Below, piece by piece: positions 6,230 through 9,706 of a DNA stretch of 9,706 nucleotides. The DNA is from Microcaldota archaeon (lineage in GTDB: Archaea; Micrarchaeota; Micrarchaeia; Anstonellales; Anstonellaceae), in contig JAHFEC010000038.1 of assembly GCA_023248665.1 (NCBI GenBank), positions 1 through 9,706 on the forward strand, in the 5' to 3' direction. How positions within the stretch are numbered: the stretch's first letter is position 1; each line of letters starts with the position of its first letter. Below the pieces are notes generated by a model. That model saw only the letters and a list, made by a program, of their open reading frames with translations. It had not been told where the DNA came from and ran no database searches. The position numbers and the translations under genes were made by a program.

Positions 6230-6258
6230 AGCGCCCGCCCCTCGCGAAAGGCGGCAAA

Positions 6259-6266
6259 TTTTAAAA
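6259..6266 (+). promoter_or_regulatory. Box A promoter of the 4-TM/pilin-like gene pair
   Basis: TTTTAAAA at 6259-6266 is centred 27-28 nt before the ATG at 6290, the spacing of a leaderless archaeal transcript; no Shine-Dalgarno precedes the ATG. It would drive the 4-TM gene and the 2-TM gene 7 nt behind it. Confidence 0.55.
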
Positions 6267-6289
6267 CAAAGGCGTTGTGAATAGACCAT

Positions 6290-6826
6290 ATGCCAAAGCC
6301 CAAAACGGCCCCGCCGAGCGCCAAAGCAGCCGGCCCCGCAGCTCCGTTCGAATTCATCCGGAACCCGAAGGTCCGCTCCATTGTCGAGGTCGTCGCGGCC
6401 GCGCTCCCGGGCGCGGTCGTGCTGGGCTCCTCCATCTTCCTGACCGGCGCCTTCAACATCTACAAGAACCTCAGCGAGCCCAACAACGCATTCGTTATTA
6501 TCTACATCCCGATCATCTGCCTCCTGCCGGTGGCGGTGGGCGCGCTCGGGCCCCTGTTCCTGGACCGGCTCCGCGAAGCCACCCGCACGCCAGTGAAAGG
6601 CAGCGTGGCGGCCGCGACCGTGTCCGGCCTTCTGGGCTCCGTGGCCGGCGCCTCCATCCTGTTCGTGACCGGGTTGGCGCTCAGCGACCTCAAGCCGTTC
6701 GGGGTGACGCTGGACTCGAACCTGCTGGCCCAGCTCGTCTTCATGCTGGCCGTCATCATCCTCTCCACCGTGTTGTCCGCCATCGGCGGAGCGCTGATGG
6801 CCGTGATCCTATCCCGATCGGAGTAG
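6290..6826 (+). CDS. Four-helix integral membrane protein, unknown function
   Basis: 178 residues. A Pro/Ala/Lys-rich N-terminus (1-30) is followed by four hydrophobic segments at about 31-56, 68-91, 106-131 and 144-174. The links are short: NIYKNLSEPNN between the first two, basic LDRLREATRTPVKG between TM2 and TM3, and SDLKPFGVTLDSN between TM3 and TM4. Positive charge before TM1 and in the TM2-TM3 loop places both termini and that loop inside. No catalytic motif is seen and no family is recognised. The next gene, the pilin-like one, starts 7 nt after the stop, so the two are surely one transcription unit. A membrane subunit of the same complex is a reasonable reading; a VirB3-type protein is unlikely because those have about two helices. 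Confidence 0.85.
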   Translation: MPKPKTAPPSAKAAGPAAPFEFIRNPKVRSIVEVVAAALPGAVVLGSSIFLTGAFNIYKNLSEPNNAFVIIYIPIICLLPVAVGALGPLFLDRLREATRTPVKGSVAAATVSGLLGSVAGASILFVTGLALSDLKPFGVTLDSNLLAQLVFMLAVIILSTVLSAIGGALMAVILSRSE

Positions 6827-6833
6827 TGTTGTT

Positions 6834-7082
6834 ATGTCGAACCTGATCAACATCGTCGAGAGCTGGAAAACCGTGCTCCTCGCGCTCGGGCCGAGCGTCT
6901 CGGTCATCCTCATCGTGCTGGGCGGGCTGCTGTACGGGCTCTCCCAGACCCAGCCCTCGCAGATGCGGGGCAAATGGCAGTCCACCGCGGCCGGCCTCAT
7001 CGTCGGAGGCGTGATCGTCGCCGTCATCACGGCGGGCGCGCAGGCCATCGCGCAGACCGCCAGCACCGTGCTGCTGCCTTGA
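6834..7082 (+). CDS. Small two-helix membrane protein with VirB2/TrbC pilin-like architecture
   Basis: 82 residues: a short amphipathic N-terminus (1-13), hydrophobic helix 1 (about 14-36, SVSVILIVLGGLLYG), a polar loop SQTQPSQMRGKWQS (37-50), hydrophobic helix 2 (about 51-74, AAGLIVGGVIVAVITAG) and a short Ala/Thr tail. Two Gly/Ala-rich helices joined by a short loop with a basic centre (RGK) is the architecture of conjugative-pilus subunits of the VirB2/TrbC type and of the archaeal DNA-import pilins of the Ced/Ted systems. The long cleavable signal of bacterial VirB2 is absent. GGAG at 6820-6823, 10 nt before the ATG, is a possible ribosome binding site. Next to a VirB6-like polytopic protein, pilus subunit is my best reading. 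The resemblance is architectural and not a proven homology; a holin-like or small accessory membrane protein is the alternative. Confidence 0.8.
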   Translation: MSNLINIVESWKTVLLALGPSVSVILIVLGGLLYGLSQTQPSQMRGKWQSTAAGLIVGGVIVAVITAGAQAIAQTASTVLLP

Positions 7083-7361
7083 ATGAGAAAGGAGAACGGG
7101 CCGAAAAAAAGAAAATCAGAATCGCCGAAGAGCGCCCCGCGCGGATGCGCGGGACCGTGCGCAACAAGCATCGGCTTGCGGGCCGATGGTGCCCAATGGC
7201 GCCGGAGCGCCATTCGGGAGCACACGGTATGTGCGCTCATTCGGCGATTTCTCACCAACTCGGCGGCGCGCCATTCGCCCGCGACCGGCAACCACGAGGT
7301 TGCCGGCAAGCCGGCATCGGCCGGCTGTGTCGACGAGCACGGTAATCTGGCGCCGAGTTGA
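7083..7361 (+). CDS. Doubtful basic ORF over the hairpin-rich spacer
   Basis: The ATG at 7083 touches the stop of the pilin-like gene and opens 92 codons. The first 19 residues are basic and plausible (RKENGPKKRKSESPKS), but beyond about residue 20 the sequence is Cys/Arg/His-rich without order and coincides with a series of perfect hairpins. There is no Shine-Dalgarno. A different frame starting at 7379 also ends in a basic peptide (MGKNRPKRRPAKKSRK). The interval may be untranslated, or a small basic gene split by an insertion. I do not regard the whole ORF as a dependable gene. Confidence 0.15.
   Translation: MRKENGPKKRKSESPKSAPRGCAGPCATSIGLRADGAQWRRSAIREHTVCALIRRFLTNSAARHSPATGNHEVAGKPASAGCVDEHGNLAPS
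7136..7360 (+). other. Hairpin-rich structured intergenic element between the pilin-like and VirB6-like genes
   Basis: Perfect inverted repeats in order: CCCGCGC/GCGCGGG (7136-7153, loop GGAT); CATCGGC/GCCGATG (7169-7188), competing with CAAGC/GCTTG (about 7165-7178); AATGGCGC/GCGCCATT (7195-7214, loop CGGA), extendable outward with bulges to about 7189-7223; CCGGCAACC/GGTTGCCGG (7285-7306, loop ACGA); AGCCGGC/GCCGGCT (7309-7326, loop ATCG). The last two lie inside a 10-bp long-range pair, CAACTCGGCG (7256-7265) with CGCCGAGTTG (7351-7360). GCGCCATTCG recurs at 7207-7216 and 7268-7277. Such density is beyond what GC-rich coding DNA usually shows. It may be a structured leader of the downstream gene, a small RNA, or a palindrome-rich insertion. 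Confidence 0.6.
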
Positions 7362-7469
7362 TGAAAGAGAAACCGGAATGGGAAAAAACCGGCCAAAGCG
7401 GCGGCCCGCAAAAAAATCGCGCAAGATGACGGGCCTTTCACGAGATTGACAGAACCTCAGGTATCTTCC

Positions 7470-8483
7470 ATGGTTTCCCCCATCATGTCTTATCCTCTGG
7501 CGATCAACCTCGCGCCGGGCACCGAAACATACATGCTCGCCCTCGACATCGTGGTCATCGGTATCGTGCTGGCCGCGCTCGCGCTCGGGATTTCGAAGGC
7601 GCTGAGCAGCCGCAAGCTCTGGGCGTGGGGCGCCGAGGAGCTGGCGCAGGCCCTCATCAACGCGGCGATATTGGGCATCCTCGTGGCGTGGGGCGCAGGC
7701 GTGGGCGCGGCGCTGGGGGCCGCGCTGCCGGCCGACATGCTTTCGGCCTGCCCGCAGGCCGACTCAAGCGCGAACGCGCCGCTCGCCTATGATTTATGCG
7801 TGCTCAATGGAACGGTCGGCACGATGCAGCGGGCGCAGGGGGCGCTGATCGACAACTCCTTCAGGCTCGGGATGCTCTCGAGCATGACCGTGAACCTGAA
7901 CGTGCTCTCCGCCACGCCGTTCGAGGCGATGGACAGGCCGGCGGCACAGTATTCGGACTGGGCGGGCCAGATCTCCTCCTTGCAGGCGTTGGTGGAGGCG
8001 CACCGCCAGCTCCTGTCCGTCATCGGCTCTTATGCGTTCGTCCTGTTCCTGCCCCTCGGCCTGCTCTTGCGCATGTTCTTCGCCACGCGAAAACTGGGCG
8101 GGGCCCTGCTGGCCGGAGCCATCGGGTTCTTCGTCATCTACCCGCTGGCGTACGCGTCGCTGGCCAATCCCGGGATGGTGAACGGCACGGCGGACGATGC
8201 GCTCGCCAGCCTCGGCGCGATGAGCCAGACGCTCGCGCCCCTGCCCCAGTTCGACTGGGACAAATCCGGCGACATGGCCAAGCTCGTGACGGGCCTGAGC
8301 AACCAGAACCTTTCCGCCCAGGCCGCGATGCCGTACGGAAGCATGCCGGCCTTCCTCGGGGCGCTGATCCTGCACGCCATCGTCTATCCGCTCGTCGCGC
8401 TGGCCATCACGCTGGTATCGGTCTGGGAGCTATCGGCGCTGCTGGGAAGGGAGATGTTCTTCGAAGTGCTTAAGGAAGCGTAA
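7470..8483 (+). CDS. Polytopic membrane protein, VirB6/CedA-like architecture
   Basis: 337 residues from the ATG at 7470. Hydrophobic segments lie at about 20-45, 58-86, 181-202, 208-232 and 293-325. A large polar region (about 87-178) has Cys94 and Cys110, able to form a disulfide if outside the cell; a second (about 233-292) has Trp/Asp-rich PLPQFDWDKSGDMA. Between TM3 and TM4 is LPLGLLLRMFFATRKLGG, a basic cytoplasmic-type turn that I associate with VirB6-like channel proteins of archaea and candidate phyla. These would span the membrane as the conduit of a type IV secretion or DNA-import complex. Start: TTG 7446, ATG 7470 and ATG 7485 are all in frame; 7470 has AGGT 7 nt upstream. A hairpin-rich gap of about 390 nt separates it from the pilin-like gene. 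Membrane topology is sure; the VirB6 relation is an inference, and a transporter-like protein of unknown type is possible. Confidence 0.85.
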   Translation: MVSPIMSYPLAINLAPGTETYMLALDIVVIGIVLAALALGISKALSSRKLWAWGAEELAQALINAAILGILVAWGAGVGAALGAALPADMLSACPQADSSANAPLAYDLCVLNGTVGTMQRAQGALIDNSFRLGMLSSMTVNLNVLSATPFEAMDRPAAQYSDWAGQISSLQALVEAHRQLLSVIGSYAFVLFLPLGLLLRMFFATRKLGGALLAGAIGFFVIYPLAYASLANPGMVNGTADDALASLGAMSQTLAPLPQFDWDKSGDMAKLVTGLSNQNLSAQAAMPYGSMPAFLGALILHAIVYPLVALAITLVSVWELSALLGREMFFEVLKEA

Positions 8484-8495
8484 AGAACGCCGGTC

Positions 8496-8542
8496 GGCGC
8501 ATTTTCGCTTGGCATTTCCTTCCACGACGCGGGCGCATTTTC
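8496..8542. repeat. Pair of 11-bp direct repeats in the convergent spacer
   Basis: GGCGCATTTTC occurs at 8496-8506 and 8532-8542, a period of 36 nt, in the 113-nt gap between convergent genes. The T4 runs on the plus strand may contribute to termination of the membrane module. No ORF is supported in the gap. Confidence 0.35.
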
Positions 8543-8575
8543 CGGCGATTGTTTCAACTTGGATTTGCTCTTCGC

Positions 8576-8627
8576 TTTTTTGATTTTTTGTTCGCTTTAC
8601 TTTTCTTTGATCCCGTTTTGGTCTTTT
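8576..8627 (+). terminator. T-rich termination zone of the membrane module
   Basis: Several T runs (T6 at 8576-8581, T6 at 8584-8589, then T4-T5 runs to about 8627) lie on the plus strand 90-145 nt after the stop at 8483. Archaeal termination relies on such U-runs without an obligatory hairpin. The zone overlaps the Lys-rich 3' end of the convergent ACT-domain gene. Confidence 0.5.
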
Positions 8628-9301
8628 TGGCTGCGCGATTTTCCGATCTCGAGCCGGGTGCGCAGTACGTCGTAGGCGCGCGCCGCCTGCTCGGATCGGA
8701 TGGCCAGGATCAGCTCGTCGAGAGTGGAGACCAGCTCGAACACATTGATATCCTCCCATACCAGTTCGCGCAGGATGCGGTCGAAGAAGCCCGGTTGATA
8801 CAGCACATCGGAGGGGAATAAGAGGTAGATGAGCGAGAGGTCGCGCTCCACGTGAAGGATTTTCTCGCCTTTGAGCGCGGAGAGGAACGGCTTTTCATAC
8901 TCGGCGGACGTGATGACGGTCAGTTCGTACTGTCCTGAGACCAGCGAGAAGATGTCCTGCTGGCCGCCTTTGAGCAAGGACTGCAGACTCTGCGCCTTGG
9001 CCAGCGCGGACGGCGTTTTCTGGATGTCGATTTCCACGGCTCCGTCGCGCAGCGAGATCCGCAACTTCTCCCACGCGGGGTTTTTGAACTGCTCGGCCTT
9101 GCGCTCGCCCAGCTTCTCGCGCAGGCGCGAGAGCGCCATCACGATGGCGCCCTCCTCCACCTCCTTGCCCAGCTCGCGCTCGATGAGCGGGCGCAGGTGG
9201 CGCGCGAGGCGGTGGAAGGAGACGAGGTCGCGCTCGATGAACTGCTCCAGCTGCGGCAGGGCGCGCACCTGCTTTTGCACGATATGGGCGACGGTGGGCA
9301 T
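8597..9301 (-). CDS. ACT-domain archaeal regulator-like protein
   Basis: 234 residues. The N-terminal part (1-65) is a helical module: PTVAHIVQKQVRALPQLEQF, then LIERELGKEVEEGAIVMALSRLREKL, a pattern I associate with archaeal ACT-domain proteins in which this module resembles a winged helix. The middle (about 78-150) has beta-rich segments (KLRISLRDGAVEIDI, YELTVITSAEYEKPFLSALKGEKILHVERD), possibly a first degenerate ACT-like unit. An ACT-like domain follows at about 155-217 (LSLIYLLFPSDVLYQPGFFDRILREL, then INVFELVSTLDELILAI). ACT domains bind small ligands, often amino acids; a ligand-sensing regulator is inferred. I start at the ATG at 9301 because the family-like N-terminus begins there and a box A lies 28 nt upstream; the frame is open to 9367. 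The tail is Lys/Gln-rich. It lies 90 nt downstream of another ACT regulator. Confidence 0.75.
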   Translation of the reverse strand: MPTVAHIVQKQVRALPQLEQFIERDLVSFHRLARHLRPLIERELGKEVEEGAIVMALSRLREKLGERKAEQFKNPAWEKLRISLRDGAVEIDIQKTPSALAKAQSLQSLLKGGQQDIFSLVSGQYELTVITSAEYEKPFLSALKGEKILHVERDLSLIYLLFPSDVLYQPGFFDRILRELVWEDINVFELVSTLDELILAIRSEQAARAYDVLRTRLEIGKSRSQKDQNGIKEK

Positions 9302-9323
9302 GATGTTATAGATGGAACAAAGA

Positions 9324-9334
9324 GTTAAAAATAG
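9324..9334 (-). promoter_or_regulatory. Box A promoter of the ACT-domain gene
   Basis: On the minus strand CTATTTTTAAC (9324-9334) is centred about 28 nt before the ATG at 9301, the spacing of a leaderless archaeal transcript. No Shine-Dalgarno precedes the ATG. This suggests the gene is transcribed on its own as well as, or in place of, with the upstream ACT gene. Confidence 0.5.
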
Positions 9335-9391
9335 ATGGACCCGGCCCGTCGATCGGCGGGCGGCCATTTTTTCGCGCCGGCCCCGGCGGGC

Positions 9392-9706
9392 TTATCGTAT
9401 CGTTATTTTCTTCGCGCAGGGCAGTTTTCTCAAAAGATCGAGCGTTTTTAGATCCAGTTTCCCGTCCACCACGATGGTGAGCTTGGGGTCCGAAAAAAGA
9501 TCGGGGTCGTCGGCGATGACCTGCCGGAGGGCCGCTTTTCGCGCGGCCAGCACGCCCGCCACCTGCGAGACGATTCCGGAGGCGTGCGCGTCGGCGCAAA
9601 TCTCGATCGCGTCGAAGCCCAGCGCCTTGGCGCATTCGGAGAAGTCCGCGCGCGGCTGGAGGGTGGCGAACACCTCAAGCAGGCTCTCGTGGGAGGCGAT
9701 CTTTTT
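9392..9706 (-). CDS. Predicted amino-acid metabolism regulator with ACT domain, COG2150-like (partial; N-terminus outside window)
   Basis: 104 C-terminal residues are visible, in frame to the window edge. The core HASGIVSQVAGVLAARKAALRQVIADDPDLFSDPKL, then IVVDGKLDLKTLDLLRKLPCAKKITI, matches the pattern I know from archaeal proteins annotated as predicted regulators of amino-acid metabolism with an ACT domain (GIVSxVxGVLA, xxIRQVxAEDPEL, PGVxxITI). Those carry an N-terminal helix-turn-helix, which would lie beyond the window. The protein would sense an amino acid and act in the cytosol on DNA; the ligand is unknown. A GTG at 9673 is in frame but would cut the domain, so I treat the gene as running off the edge. 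A second ACT-domain gene follows on the same strand. Confidence 0.75.
   Translation of the reverse strand, partial: KKIASHESLLEVFATLQPRADFSECAKALGFDAIEICADAHASGIVSQVAGVLAARKAALRQVIADDPDLFSDPKLTIVVDGKLDLKTLDLLRKLPCAKKITIR

Noticed and set aside
5205..6257. 350-codon minus-strand frame over the pyrG end and the 5406 gene
   Set aside because: Low-complexity Arg/Leu/Phe-rich product spanning two plus-strand genes. The plus-strand 5406 frame has better protein character, a promoter and a ribosome binding site.
7136..7360. tRNA gene or CRISPR array as explanation for the hairpin block
   Set aside because: There is no T-arm or anticodon-arm pattern and no CCA-ready acceptor pairing. The inverted repeats differ in sequence and spacing, so they are not CRISPR repeats.
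7794..8375. Minus-strand frames opposite the VirB6-like gene
   Set aside because: His/Gln/Arg-rich shadows without motifs; the plus frame has clear membrane segments.

Overview
This 9.7 kb, GC-rich window looks like a piece of an archaeal chromosome. Four lines of evidence support that: TTTAAA/TTTTAAAA-type box A elements sit 25-31 nt before several start codons, as expected for leaderless archaeal transcripts; two neighbouring minus-strand genes (8597-9301 and 9392-9706) belong to ACT-domain regulator families known mainly from archaea; there is an archaeal-style CTP synthase; and no bacterial sigma-70 promoters stand out. The small accessory membrane genes and the YggS-family protein would fit a DPANN-type lineage, but that is a guess.

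Left part (1-1206). Minus strand: the N-terminal part of a YggS/PLPBP pyridoxal-phosphate homeostasis protein, cut by the window edge, lies downstream of a VapB-VapC (AbrB antitoxin, PIN toxin) pair. The vapB promoter carries a perfect 8-bp inverted repeat and a 9-bp direct repeat that look like an autoregulatory operator. A possible 55-residue plus-strand ORF starts inside that promoter.

Helicase block (1225-3340, minus). A DEAD-box RNA helicase with all canonical motifs ends in an RG-rich tail containing three identical 42-bp (14-residue) tandem repeats. A winged-helix protein follows, apparently with its own promoter. A 280-nt spacer with a strong hairpin separates the helicase from the divergent pyrG (3620-5290), a complete CTP synthase.

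Membrane module (5406-8483, plus). Four genes follow pyrG: an unrecognised soluble, basic, largely disordered protein; a 4-TM protein; an 82-residue two-helix protein with VirB2/TrbC pilin-like architecture; and a 337-residue polytopic protein with VirB6/CedA-like architecture and two Cys in its first ectodomain. I read this as a candidate minimal type-IV-secretion-related pilus or DNA-uptake system. No ATPase is in the window and the homology is judged by eye only. Between the pilin-like and VirB6-like genes lies about 360 nt packed with perfect hairpins and closed in part by a 10-bp long-range inverted repeat: a candidate structured RNA or palindrome-rich insertion.

Right end (8597-9706, minus). 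Two ACT-domain regulator genes lie in tandem, the outer one truncated by the window edge. They converge with the membrane module over a T-rich terminator zone. No rRNA, tRNA, CRISPR array or transposase was found.
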